Made by a program: the position numbers and the translations under genes. 64,000 nt of DNA. It comes from Sphaerolaimus hirsutus. Lineage: Eukaryota; Nematoda; Chromadorea; Monhysterida; Sphaerolaimidae. Location of the stretch: NCBI GenBank assembly GCA_964036195.1, contig OZ038457.1, positions 2,331,180 to 2,395,179 of the forward strand, in the 5' to 3' direction. Below are positions 53,066-64,000 of the stretch, in pieces (positions within the stretch are counted from its first letter, which is position 1; every line of letters starts with the position of its first letter). A model generated the notes under the pieces. That model did no database searches and was not told the DNA's origin. It saw only the letters and a list, made by a program, of their open reading frames with translations.

Positions 53066-54977
53066 ATGAGCGAGGTCACCCCCACCGGACCGCTCAGGAT
53101 GAGGCTCAATGCCTACAGGACCGACGCCTTGAAGATCCTACAGGCCGAAATACCGTATTTCCAAGTGGACAAAGACCAAGATTACCACCACAACAAGGAC
53201 GCAGCAGAAGCTGCTACAACACAACAACAAATGCTGCTTACAAAAATTCGTGACAAGACAACATTGCTACAAACCGCTACGGACAAATACGAAGAAGCTG
53301 TGGCTGAAATCCTAAAAGCCGCCAATGGACCAAATGCTACACCGGAGATGATCAGCGCAGCTAACAAGGAAAACGAAAAACTAAACGACAAATTATATCG
53401 CGACAATGGCATCATGGCAATATTAGCGAAAATGCAAGAATTACAAAGCCAGCTGGATGCCCTGAAAGACAGCACGGAACGACAAATAAAAGACCTAAAA
53501 GAAGGTATAACGGGTGGATTAGAAAAGAAATTACAACATTTAGATAGCTCTAGTGATGACGAAGAATTAATGAGGTTGCCAAAGATAAACGTGCCAAAAT
53601 TCTCGGGCGACCCATTAGAATGGACTCGCTGGTGGAACATCTTCAAAACACAGATCCACCAACGAAAGAAAATGAACGTCACCCTAAAATTCACCTATTT
53701 GAATGATTCACTCAAAGGTGAAGCCAAAAAATTACTTGGCGGACTAAACATGGATGGCGCTGATTATTTGACAGCAATAAAACTTCTGAAATCCAATTTC
53801 GGCAATACAACATATGTCACCAACACATTATGGGAAAAATTATATAATTTGCAACCCCCTACAATGAGAGGTGACAGTCTCATGGCGTTTAGACGGGAGG
53901 TCGGCACAACACTGACTCAACTCGCAGAGCGCGGAGAGAACACGGAGTCCGGAGCGGTGCTGCGCGAACTGAGGAAATACCTCACCCCAGAACTTCGCTT
54001 AGCAGTAACCGAAGACTTCAGGCGAGAAAACCCGCGCGACGACGATGATGACGACGAAGATGGACCGGCAATGACCGTCAAAACGTTTGTTAAAGCTTTG
54101 GGAAACGTGGCTCAGGCCCGATTAGAATGTCAAACAACAGCAGAAGCGTCAAAACAACATGACAACACTGTCAAACAACAAAATAACAAAATTAAATCGA
54201 AAGGAGTTCACAATACCGTTGCCTATTCCAGCTCCGAGAAACGGGCGGAGGAGGAAGACGAGGACAACACTACGTGCGCAGCTGCTGCAACACAACGCCC
54301 AGCACCACGCACTTACGAAAAACGACAACAACAAAAACAAACAAAACCACCCTTGAACTACAAGTGCTTGTTCTGCTCGGGCAATGAACACTGGACGACA
54401 GACTGCGACCAGTACCCGACGATCGAAGATCGCAAATTGGCACTGAAAGCGATGCCGAACAGATGCCCGAGGTGCACAAAACTGGGTCACGACAAAGCCA
54501 ATTGTCAGTCGGAGCTAAGCTGTTATTACTGCCGATCAAGGGATAAACACCACAGCACTATGTGCCCAGATCAGTTTGACAGAAGCTCCAACAACAAAAC
54601 AACATCCAGCAGCAGCTCAAATACGAAAGAACAAAAAACAACAGCAAACGCAGTAACAAATTACTATGAAGAGCTGACGCCGGAACCAGACAGCAAACCA
54701 CATCGACGAACAGAGACGGCAGCCGCGACTACAAAAGCAGCCCACCAAGACGACAGTGAGTCTTTGTCTTTTAAAGTCGATAGGTTGCAAATGGCCCAGT
54801 CACCAATTCTGAACAAAGAGACTGGAATCATGTCAGAACATGTGAACATTTTCTTTGACACTGGGTGTGAATACTCCTATATACGACAAGATTTAGCACA
54901 CGAAATAGAATTAGACAACAAAGGGGATCTCATGCTGAGCATGAACGTGTTCGCAACTCCCCACCCACTGAAAGTGA
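53066..54977 (+). CDS. gag: Element C Gag and start of protease (BEL/Pao)
   Basis: True ATG at 53066, followed by coiled-coil-rich Gag. A DUF1759-type segment MRLPKINVPKFSGDPLEW at about 170-190 continues to about 270. Three knuckle-like Cys/His groups start at Cys434 (CLFCSGNEHWTTDC; CPRCTKLGHDKANC; CYYCRSRDKHHSTMC), the usual BEL/Pao pattern. Aspartic protease FFDTGCEYS with Asp598. After Val637 the frame runs into foldback F and stops at 55054 with insert-derived residues. The host frame resumes in phase at 55673, so the element was presumably one gag-pol frame before F inserted. Confidence 0.88.
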
Positions 54978-55672
54978 CACAGGGAAAACCACCTCGCTGC
55001 CAACTCGCTGCCAGCTTGCTTGCCAAACAGCAAAAATTAGGTGCAGCTCACTGACAACTTTTATGCACTTAGCTGCCAGCTCGCTGACAAATTACCTTCC
55101 ACATGACTTAGCTGGCTGCCAGCTCGCTGACAATTTTACTGGTAAAGGTTATAATGTTTAGTTTCATTTGACCCAAACAATGTACTTTATCCAATGTACA
55201 ATGCCTTTATCACAAAGTGATCACAGCCAACAAAGAGAAGCGCAAGATGCTGGGAAAGTATTGCAAAGGGAAAGTACATCTAGATGATTGCATTTAGAAG
55301 CACTTTTTGTGATGTTATTTTGTTAAATATGAGCATTTGTTTATATGAACAATATGAGTGCTGTTAAATATAAGTACACAAATGTTTTGTATCTTTACAT
55401 AACCACATTCTTTGGGTCAAAATGAATTGTGCATGGCTAAAAATAATGTTTGTGCATTCCTAAATGTACTGCAGCCTTCTATTCGCTGCCAGCTCGCTGC
55501 CAACTACACTGCAGGCTTTTACAGCTAGCTGCCAGCTCGCTGACACACGCTGCCAACTGGCTGCCAGCTCGCTGACACACGCTGCCAACTCGCTGCCAAG
55601 TGTAAACAAATGCTTGTCAGCTTGTTGTCTCCTAGCTGGCAGCGAGTTGGCAGTGAGGTGGTTTTCCCTGTG
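54978..55672. mobile_element. Foldback F, CACTA-like non-autonomous element inside pol
   Basis: Ends CACAGGGAAAACCACCTC and, inverted, GAGGTGGTTTTCCCTGTG. TGA on both sides (54975-54977, 55673-55675) is a 3-bp duplication. Many subterminal GCTGCCAGCTCGCTGACA words lie near both ends in opposite orientation. CAC termini, a 3-bp duplication and subterminal repeats point to the CACTA/EnSpm type (inference). No coding. Confidence 0.75.
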
Positions 55673-58600
55673 TGAGAGCGAAATTGGTAGAAATCACAAT
55701 ACCACAACAACACCTAGGGCATGAGGATTTGAGCATGTTAGTGAGGGCAGTCCCCGAACTAGCAACTTATTGTCAACCTCCCCCGCTGTCAATAAATGAT
55801 AAAAATATGATATACAACACTTGGGGAATAAACGCTGATGAACTGTTCGCCGAGAAATTTGAAACAGCGACACAATTAACGGGAACTAAATTACGACAGC
55901 CAGCTGTTGTAATTGGACAGGACAATTTTTGGAAATTTGACATAAAACAAACTGGACTTCAATTACCATCGGGACTACTGGTGGTAAGCTCCACGCTGGG
56001 CTTCATGCTAGCAGGAGCAAGTGAACAACAAATTGACGACAGCCACATGGACTTCGCAATGTCGGCCACATGTGGGTCGACAGCGGTAGCCATTGGGAAA
56101 GAAACTTTACGACAATTTCACAGTTTAGAAGCCGTGGGAATCACTGACGACCCCTACGCCATCGACGACGACATCGCTGAAGAAATGATATTAAATAGCA
56201 TCAAATTTAATGACAATGACAAACGATATTATATTAACTGGCCCTACAAAGAGAATATCGGCGACCTGCCTACAGGAAAAGCTGAAGCACTGGCAAGGTT
56301 TAAATCGCTGATAAGAAGATTTAAAAAGGACCCTAATTTATTCGAACAATATCGAAAAGTGCTAGACGACCAATTAGAAAAGGGAATAATAGAAATATGT
56401 GACGACAAAACAGACAACAAGGGAGTCCATTACTTGCCGCACCAACCAGTTATCACTCCGGGAAAATCAACGTCATGCAGGATTGTGTATGATGGATCGG
56501 CAGGTAAGCCCAGTCTTAATGAATGTTTATTTAGAGGGCCAATCACAACACCATTACTCCTGGGCCTGCTCCTGAGGTTCAGGGCAGGTAATTTAGCATT
56601 AATTGCGGACATTGAAAAAGCTTTCTTGCAAATTGGATTACATGAACCAGCAAGAGATTACACACGATTCTTTTGGCTGAAAGATGCCACGAAACCGATA
56701 ACAGAAAATAATCTTATGGTACTCCGATTTAAAAGGGTATTGTTCGGATTGATCTGCAGCCCATCAATTTTGGGAGCAGTTATAAAATACCATTTAGATT
56801 TGACAATAAACAACATGAACGAATATGAAGAAAATGAAGTTGAACGAAATCAAATTGCAATGATAATTAACAACATTTACATCGACAACTTCATTATGAG
56901 CGTCACCAATGAAAATGAAGCACTAGAGCTGTACTATAAAGTCAAAGCCCTCTTCAACAAGTGCTCAATGAACATGAGAGAATGGCTATCGAATTCCAAG
57001 GCAGTCATGAAAGAAATAGCAGAGCATGACAGAAGCCCAAAAATGAATAAAATCGTAGCCGTCATGGGAATGAAATACAACCACAAAACTGACATGCTGG
57101 CAATATCGACACCAAAATTACAAATTGACAGCATTACTATACCCACTAGAAGAAATCTGAACAAACTACTGGCATCAGCATACGACCCAATTGGGTTCAC
57201 AGCACCAGTGACCCTAACCTTGAAGGCTCAGTTGTCAATGTTGTTGCAAGAAACAAAAACAACACAGTGGGATGAATTAATTGAGGACAAAAGAGCACTT
57301 GAACTGATGACAATTATGAAAAGTCATTTAGAAAAAATCGACAGAGTGGAATTTCCACGCTCCTATCAAAGAATGGGTATAAACGTGTTTGACGACGACA
57401 AACCCTTGGAATTGCATGTGTTTAGCGACGCATCAAAATTAGGATACGCGGCATGTGCGTATGTCCGACAACAAAAGAAGAAAGGAGCTGGAGACTACAA
57501 CACAGCATTTGTGACAGCTCGAACAAAATTGGCACCATTACCATCCAAATCTGGAGCCACAACACCAATTACTAGACTGGAACTACTCTCGGTAACAATC
57601 GGAGCAGAACTGGTCAATTACATCCATGAAGAGCTAAAACAGCTAGGCGGATGGAAAATAAAATCGACAATATTATGGACAGATAGCACAGTGGTGATTG
57701 GGTGGCTGAAAACAGCCAAGCCACTGGCGACGTTCGTCAACAACAGAGTTAAAAGGATAAATGAGCTCAGCAACAAATGCGAGTTTCTAGTAGCGAAGGT
57801 CGCTACAGAGGTAAACCCGGCCGACATCGCATCAAGGGGCAGCACGATCGATGAAATCATGCTGTCAACTTTGTGGAAAAGCGGGCCAGAATTCATGAAA
57901 GTACCAATTACAAAAGAAATGAAAGACGTGTCACAATATCAAAAAGCGACGACAGAATTAGCAAAAGGTACAACAATAATACACAGGCCGATATGGGCCG
58001 GCGCGGCGACAGAAAACAAAGCGCACTACCTAGTAGAAGAATCAAAGAGAAATTACAACCCATACGACCTGAACTTTGAGCGATACAGTAGCTTGACGAA
58101 GCTACTGAATATCGTCATCAGATTGAACAGGCTGCACAAATTCTTCAGCAACAGCCTAAATCGAAAAGTGAGAGGATTTTTATCCCGACCGCTGGAGCCA
58201 GAAGAAAGAAATGCAGCATGGCAACACATTGTGAGAATTGCACAACAACAACATTGCCGCAAACTGATACAACAAGTACGAAAAGAAAGCCACCAAGAAC
58301 TGGCATACGACAACAACGTCGACATTCTGTACCGAGTGACAAGACTACCAAAGGATACAGACAGACAACCGATAGTATTGTACTATCTACCGAAACATGC
58401 ATACCTGACAACATTAGTAATAAATCATTACCACAAATATGTACAACATGAAGGGGCAGTACATACATTAGCAGAAATAAGGGAACAATGTTGGATACCG
58501 GACGGCCGAAGAACAGTTGCTTCAGAACTTAGAAAATGCACAACATGCCGAAAAGCAACGGGAGGCACGTTCGCGATGCCAGATTTCCACACGCTGCCAA

Positions 58601-60801
58601 TAACAAGATTACAAGCAAAAATAAAACCCTTTCAACACTGCGGCATCGATTACATGGGGCCGCTACAATACATGCACAACAATGAAAGGCACAAATTCCA
58701 TATACTTCTGATTACATGCTTCTCAACAAGAGCTGTACATCTAGAATTCGCTGACACAGTAGCGACAAATGACACGCTAATGGCACTACAACGCTTCTTC
58801 TGCAGGAGAGGCATGCCGAAGTCAATCTGGTCTGACAATGCAGGAGCATTTAAAACTTGCGCAAAATCAGTCCCAGAAATAAAATGGAGATTTACAACAG
58901 CAACCTGCCCATGGCAAGGAGGTGTGTATGAGCGCATGATCGGCCTCGTAAAAAATCTTTTAAAGAAAGCAAGCGGGCGCCGACTGTTAACATGGAAAGA
59001 AATACATACAGTAATTCTAGACATAGAATTCGCTGTCAACACCAGACCAATCACCTACGTATCGAATGACGACATTTCGGCAAAAATTCTCCGCCCCGTC
59101 CATTTTTTGTGGGGAACCCCCCCTGACGGAGTGGAAGAAAATTTGGATAAAAATGAAAAAATAACATGCATGGATAAAATTGAACTGACAACAATCAATG
59201 AAAAAGAAAGAGACGACATGATGCAGTTATGGCAAACAATAAGTGATAACAGAGAAAAATTATGGAATGCATGGTCCAAAGGATATGTGGATATGCTAAG
59301 AGGAACAACAAGAAAAATAAACAACAGAGGAAAAGTGAAAGAAGAACCAATAGTGGGACAAGTTGTACTCGTACAACATGACAAGATGCCGAGAGGAGCA
59401 TGGCAAATGGGAAAGATAACAAAAGTTAACAGATCGACCGACAACAAAATTAGAAGCGTGACCTTGAAAACAAACACTCAAAGAGAAATAGAAAGGTCAC
59501 CAACACAGCTGTGCCCACTCGAAATCAGTGGAAAATATCAAGAACGAGAAAACATGAAAAAGGATGAAAATGAAAATACACAACAAACTTCTAAACAAAA
59601 GAATGAAACGACACCCATCAAAGAAAGACCGAAACGAGGGTGCAGATACGCAGGATCATATGCGTTCTGGGCGACAATGGCAATAGTCACGGCGGCAAAC
59701 GTCATGGCAGCCAATGCAGAACAACAAACATGGATAAATAAATACAACAGGAATTACAATGTGTGCCATAAAACAAGGACAGGACACCCGGTACAAATCC
59801 CGAAGACAGTCAACTGTCACTTCCCTGAACCACAAAAGATAACCAAACAGGGAGTGAGAGTGTGGGCGCTGAAGACGGAACCACAACAAACACAAGTATA
59901 CCGGTGTTATGAACAACAGCACGCAATAATCACATACATGAGCCTGGTGGGAGGCAAAGCAATGCTGCCGCCGGAAATTCTAAACAACAAGGTCGTGACC
60001 TTGTCTGAATGCATGAAAGCAATGGAAACAAAAAGGTGGAAAGAACAAAATTTGACACAAGTCAATAAAGCTTTATGGAGCACAAACAACACCCTAACGA
60101 TACAATATTGCTACTTTTGTCGAAATTTCACAAATGAAGTGACAAATTTTCACATAGAAATCGGCACAGTAGCAAGTTTAGATGGCAAACGCATTGTCTC
60201 GGAAATTCAAGATCTGTCGCACTGCGCGCCAGCCGCGGGCTACTGCTTTGACAGTGATAACGCAGTGTCGGTGTGGGACGCTACAAAATTTGAAGGACAA
60301 TGCGCATATGAAAATTTCGGAAATTTCGAAGCTCAGATATCCGAACGACACATTGTCATACAACAATTACAAGCAGCCTTTACAATAACGATACAAAAAG
60401 AGAGACCAGAAAATTCGGAATGCGTCCCCGAACATGCAAAATATACAGAGCAGGGATCGACGTTCATCGAATTTGCAAAATCAAAAGAAGATAGCATGAC
60501 CGCACAACAAATTAATTCCGTAAATCTGAAATATTTCAGAACGGAACAGAGACAATATGTCATATACAAAATTGCGAGTTTAGAAAAACAACAATTCTCC
60601 ATGATATGGCAACAATTATGTTATCTGAGACAAAATCAAATAAACATAATCAATCAATTCATAACACTGAACCCCACTTTGGGATTGAGAGCCCTGTTGG
60701 GCCGCAACAACATTTACGCAGAATGGCATGGAGACGTACTAATGTTCTGGGAATGCCAAACAGTGACACACCAGAACATATTTACTTTGACCATAAAATA
60801 A
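55673..60801 (+). CDS. pol-env: Element C pol (RT, RNase H, integrase) fused to the start of env
   Basis: Continues the gag-protease frame after F. Positions count from 55672. Pao-type RT: SCRIVYDGSAG, ADIEKAFLQIGL, then YIDN at 403-406 in place of YxDD. RNase H LHVFSDASKLGYAAC. Integrase H/C region CTTCRK, D993 (CGIDYMG), D1055 (WSDNAGAF), E1087 (GGVYERM), D,D-31-E. Chromodomain-less tail. At about 1326-1350 a hydrophobic signal-like stretch follows RPKR, then an N-glycosylated Cys-rich ectodomain (NLT, NNT, NFT; CAPAAGYCF) like the chuvirus-type glycoproteins known in BEL/Pao elements. The frame ends at 60801, while the glycoprotein continues in another frame. Confidence 0.85.
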
Positions 60802-61649
60802 ACGACACATGCTACAGATTCTTGCCAGTGAGACTTCCGGGACACAGGCACATCATGTTCGTGTCCCCAGGAGGAAGCGACCTTATAACACAATCACCTG
60901 AGGAAAATTGTCATTACAAAGATCATAAATATTACATGCTGAAAAATGACAAATGGGCAAATGAAAATGGACCAACAAATTTGCATGTGACAAAACTCCC
61001 TCTGGAACTCATCTGGAACGGGACTTGGAGCCCCTTCCATTTGAACGTCACTGGAATGCCAAGTCACACTATGACAGACGTAGCATTCAGCATAACAGCC
61101 GCACGACATCAATTCAACAAATTACATAACATTGAGAAAAAATTAGATAAAACTGTACAATATTTCTCAACCATGTCAAACGACCCCAAGGCTATCCAAG
61201 CCTTTGTGGCTGGAATAGGGCAGGGGGTCGGAGCCTACTTTGAGGGTGTAGGTAAAGAATTGGGACACATAGTAAGCGGAACAGCAGAAGGAAGTGCTTC
61301 GGCACTAGACATCTTGCTGACTGGGCCATTGCAAACAACAGTGAATGTCGTAATAATAATATTCATAATTTTGGTGATATGCTACTGTATCTATTTATAT
61401 TTACAGTGGCGAGCAGTCACGGGCCGCGCCGTCATGCCGAAGCTCGCGTGTTCTACAACACGACTTCGCGCCCGGTTAAACGCTTGGCGAGCGCGCCAGA
61501 GGACCTCAGGAAGCGCAGCCGCAGCCACCAACGAGAAGTGCACGAGCCAACACGACGAGGGCCACGCACACCACCCCCTCCAGAGCCCAGAACTCCGCCA
61601 AGACATCACCGGTCTCGGTCAAGGAGGTCCCCCTCCTCCCGACGCCTGA
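60606..61649 (+). pseudogene. env: Element C env, C-terminal part in a shifted frame
   Basis: Open from 60606; the true env portion starts where it takes over, around 60750-60800. It contains NDT, NGT and NVT sequons, Cys residues, a Gly/Ala-rich GQGVGAYFEGVGKELGHIVSG stretch before the anchor, and a hydrophobic anchor (VNVVIIIFIILVICYCIYLYL, about 61343-61405), then an Arg-rich tail. The break from the upstream frame is a single frameshift, so no complete glycoprotein is encoded here unless it is a sequencing error. Which base changed cannot be told. Confidence 0.7.
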
Positions 61650-61684
61650 AGGGACAGAAGGTCCACAACATCTCGGAGCCATGA
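61407..61684 (+). CDS. Possible Arg-rich accessory exon overlapping the env tail
   Basis: A consensus acceptor ATTTACAG|TGG at 61407 opens a frame different from env. It encodes RKRSRSHQRE, RRGPRTPPPPEPRTPP and HHRSRSRRSPSSRRLK, ending at 61684. Basic Arg/Ser/Pro composition and overlap with the env tail resemble Rev/Rex-like second exons of complex retroviruses (positional analogy only). The Arg-rich frame could be a composition effect of GC-rich env-tail DNA. Confidence 0.35.
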
Positions 61685-61850
61685 CAATGACGACACCAAC
61701 GACACCGATGGCCAGGCTGACAACAAACAGCCGAAGGTTGGCCGACAGCACCGAATCAATGATATCACTGACAATATTGAGGCCAAGGCTACGACAAATA
61801 ACAAGCCCTTGAGCATAAATGATTTTCACTTCCAGAAAACAACAACAACA

Positions 61851-62075
61851 ATGGGGACAACATGCGTCGGTGGGAAGGCTCCCAATCTTCCTGCAAAAAA
61901 GAAGAGCCGTGAAAAGTCGAAGAAAAGAACCCCGACCCCATCGTCTGACGGTGAGTGTAGCTCAAGCACGAGCTCTACAACAGGCTCTTCCGATAATAAC
62001 AATAACAACACAGAGCCTATGGAGACAGATGGGACCAATGGAGCCGTCACCGATGATTTGCTGCCCCCCGAATGA
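61851..62075 (+). CDS. Possible small Lys-rich ORF at the 3' end of element C
   Basis: 74 residues from ATG 61851. Starts MGTTCVGGKAP, then a nuclear-signal-like KKKSREKSKKR, a Ser/Thr-rich stretch and an acidic end (DDLLPPE). An acceptor-like CACTTCCAG lies just upstream (61827-61835). It ends 90 bp before the 3' LTR. Family not known. It could be a second exon or an independent accessory gene. Confidence 0.35.
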   Translation: MGTTCVGGKAPNLPAKKKSREKSKKRTPTPSSDGECSSSTSSTTGSSDNNNNNTEPMETDGTNGAVTDDLLPPE

Positions 62076-62165
62076 TACCTCTTTTTTCATTCGTAAAGCC
62101 TCTTTTTAATTAAAACGTAAAATTTTAAATTTGTGATTTTAAAATTTTCTGTTATTTCTGGGGAG

Positions 62166-62628
62166 TGTGCGGTTCCGCCTAATTTACCGTAACCTGCATT
62201 TTTGTTTCACTTGAATAATTCCTATTTCACTTAGAAATATTTGCCTTTCTTGCCTGCTGTAAACAACGGGTGATAAAAGTAATGACAGCCATAATATTTA
62301 ATCTATGTTTTTATTAATCTTTATAATTCTTTATGTCAACCCGTTTTCTAACGACACGCGACAGGTGCAAAACCTGATATTTGCTTTAAAGTAGACATAA
62401 TAAGCAATTTGCTCGCGTTTTGAAGGTTAAATTGCCCGTATGTAAGGCCGTTCTTGCCGAAAGAACGGCCCAGTCTACGACTACTGATATCTGATTTTAA
62501 ATGATTACTTTGTTTGATAGAAATAAAATATAAACCGAATATAACTTGAATAAATATTTGAATAAAAGCTAAGGTTTCCGCACTGTAGAACGCAGGAAAA
62601 ATAACCCCAAATAGTGTGAAACTTTACA
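62166..62628 (+). repeat. Element C 3' LTR, intact
   Basis: 463 bp. Preceded by CTGGGGAG, a short polypurine tract. Serves as the empty-site reference for insertion of B. Confidence 0.95.
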
Positions 62629-62823
62629 CTAACGATGGTTAACGCGAGTGAGTTTCGTAAAAAGATGACAACATTGATCGTTGTTATAATGTTATTCATT
62701 AAAATATTCACATCAATTAATTTTTCATCTTTTCACGGAAATGGCATGATTTTATAAACATTGTCACGCTTCCAACACGAGACATAAATCAGTGCGAGGG
62801 CAGAGTATCATGTAAGCCGAGTA

Positions 62824-63139
62824 TAATTTGGTGTAATGTCCCAAACAAATTTTATCAAATAATCATTATTTAAGTAGTTATTAATTTACCGTCGAAATTT
62901 ACACATTCTACGTCAACATTTCATGTCAAACATTTTACGTCACCAAAAAATTTTGACGGTAAATTAATAACTACTTAAATAATGATTATTTGATAAATTT
63001 TTTTTGGGACATTACACCCAATTACTAGAACTATCTACTTCTGAAATTTCAATGCTGTACCTTTGTCCATTTTGATGTAATCAATTTTACGACGTCATCA
63101 TTTCACGTCAAACGCCGCTGAGCTGTAATTCCGGCTTAA
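62824..63139. repeat. Hairpin core and right arm of foldback E
   Basis: TTGGTGTAATGTCCC ... ATTAATTTACCGTC (62829-62893) is mirrored by GACGGTAAATTAATAA ... GGGACATTACACC (62954-63018). The loop holds TTACGTCA and TGTCAAACAT words. The arm continues to the GGCTTA end. Confidence 0.75.
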
Positions 63140-63508
63140 CCGCTGAAACATTTTTACTTGTTTTTTTTGCTGTCACGAATCAATCCAGGTGGATTTCAAT
63201 TGAGCGTTGGCAGTACTCGTATCATTTTCGACCAAAAATTACATGAATTTTGCGACAAGATTTCACAATTTGTCGACGATGTTGCCGACAAAATGTGAAA
63301 TCTTGTTGTTAAATTCATATCTCGAGAACTGCATTTTTGATAATTTTTGGACGCAATATATTTTGATATCGGTTAGTGCTATAAACCTATCATTTGAGGG
63401 GTTATTAATTGATGTCTCTCAGCTCAGCGTTCTTATGTATTTCAAACTTGTCAAGACTGAATTCGTTTTTGTTTTTGTCATTCTAACCAATTAACCTGTG
63501 TGTCCCAG
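63140..63508. other. No feature seen
   Basis: AT-rich. A 95-codon frame at 63207-63494 has no recognisable motif. Confidence 0.4.
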
Positions 63509-63707
63509 TTCACCTGTATGTCATATTGCACTGGCAGCCGGTCCCAGCTGGCAAGAGTTCGAATATGCCACCGCCCGCGTCCAGTTTGAGCATTTTTCGA
63601 TGTTTTATCGATATAATATAGCTATCCAACAACTGAACCACCTTTCAAATGCGCACTGCAAACGAATGAAGGCTTTCATGTGTCCACTTCTCGCCTGTGT
63701 ACACTAC
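63509..63707 (+). CDS. Possible exon of a Cys-containing extracellular domain
   Basis: A GC-rich stretch opens after an acceptor-like GTGTCCCAG and closes at a good donor TAC|GTAAGC (63708). 199 nt, one frame open throughout. Encodes CHIALAAG, EYATARVQFEHFSMF, AIQQLNHLSNAHC and FMCPLLAC. The order C ... hydrophobic helix ... C-x7-C-x4-C loosely recalls a Frizzled-type cysteine-rich domain, but the Cys spacing differs (8 and 6 are usual). No partner exon is in the window. Confidence 0.3.
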
Positions 63708-63710
63708 GTA

Positions 63711-64000
63711 AGCATGTGTAGAATCCTACCATAATTCAATGAATAAAATCTTGTGATAAATTTCGTAGATTTTCGTTTCATAGTAAAAAACGAAATATTA
63801 AATATGATGAAAAAAACCGGAAAATTTTTGGTTCACTATTCAGATCGATTATGTTAGGTTTCCATATCGTGTTATGTCCGCCGAGTATACACTGTACACT
63901 CGTTTGCATAATAGCGGAGTGTCTTTGAGTCCCTTCTGTTTAGGTAAGTAGTGGTGGGAAATAAGCTATAGGGTTCAAACGGGACCGGTTTTTCGGACCG
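63711..64000. other. No feature seen
   Basis: AT-rich sequence running to the window edge. Confidence 0.4.

Larger units (their letters stand above)
42398..62628 (+). mobile_element. Element C: BEL/Pao LTR retrotransposon with env, split by element B and F
   Basis: LTR starts TGTGCGG and ends TTTACA. Flanks carry the CTAAC duplication (42393-42397, 62629-62633). The 5' LTR is in two pieces around element B. The interior 52895-62165 encodes a DUF1759-type Gag with knuckles, aspartic protease, Pao-type RT, RNase H, integrase, then a glycoprotein. A 695-bp foldback (54978-55672) interrupts pol, and a frameshift interrupts env. LTR copies differ at one base of 463 that I can see. Confidence 0.9.
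42344..62823. mobile_element. TIR element D, copy 2, split by retrotransposon C
   Basis: Left piece 42344-42397 starts TACTCCGG. Right piece 62634-62823 ends CCGAGTA. TA flanks at 42342-42343 and 62824-62825. Content matches the 2192-2436 copy in reverse orientation (GCACGCGTGGTTCCCGCTGG; GAGGGCAGAGTATCATG). The E arm again gives the empty site with one TA. Confidence 0.8.
41804..63139. mobile_element. Foldback element E, container of the nested insertions
   Basis: Left arm 41804-41911 (GCCGGAATTACAGCTCAGCG ... ATTTCAGAATTAGA). Its inverse is at about 63026-63139 (TCTACTTCTGAAATTTCAATG ... GTAATTCCGGCTTA). The arm continues across insertions: 42333-42343, then 62824-62893 (TTGGTGTAATGTCCC ... 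TAAATTAATAA), with the inverse at 62954-63025. Loop near 62894-62953. Without insertions it would be a hairpin of roughly 430 bp. It contains T (41912-42332), D (42344-62823), C and B. Confidence 0.75.

Overview
This is a window of invertebrate nuclear DNA made almost wholly of transposable elements. The evidence is spliced genes with short GT-AG introns (64-136 bp) ending in TTTTCAG-like acceptors, Ty3/gypsy and BEL/Pao LTR retrotransposons, many TA-flanked MITE-like repeats, and two assembly gaps. The intron style and the env-bearing retroelements would suit a nematode, but I cannot name the organism.

Region 1 (1-23.7 kb) holds no gene I can establish. It is a mosaic of short terminal-inverted-repeat (TIR) elements with C-rich or G-rich subterminal tracts ending in CCGTATT (called T here), palindromic foldback elements, small MITEs, a 1.5-kb degenerate array of ACTTGACATTT words and a few GC-rich islands. 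Two of the islands, plus one at the far right edge, look like isolated exons.

Region 2 (23.76-41.32 kb) is element A, a 17.6-kb LTR retrotransposon on the minus strand with 1,682-bp LTRs that look identical, a TTAT target duplication and an initiator-Met-like primer site. It encodes Gag, then an Env-like glycoprotein placed between nucleocapsid and protease, then protease, RT, RNase H and integrase, and downstream a separate 1,323-codon superfamily-1 helicase. It sits inside a T element, whose two halves flank it.

Region 3 (41.8-63.1 kb) is a nested stack that can be read as a history. A long foldback element (E) received a T element and a 245-bp TIR element (D), each with a TA duplication. 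D received element C, a BEL/Pao retrotransposon with 463-bp LTRs and a CTAAC duplication. The 5' LTR of C received element B, a 10-kb Ty3/gypsy element with 147-bp LTRs and a TTTTT duplication. C also took up a 695-bp CACTA-like foldback (F) in its pol region. C carries an env-like glycoprotein gene, broken by one frameshift, and basic 3' ORFs placed like retroviral accessory exons.

The most unusual finding is the cargo of element B. Between its pol ORF and its 3' LTR lie three intron-bearing genes: one of six exons antisense to pol, and two in the sense orientation. The first pair is divergent, with 180 bp between start codons. I recognise none of their products. Together with the helicase of element A, this suggests a lineage in which LTR retroelements acquire large accessory genes.
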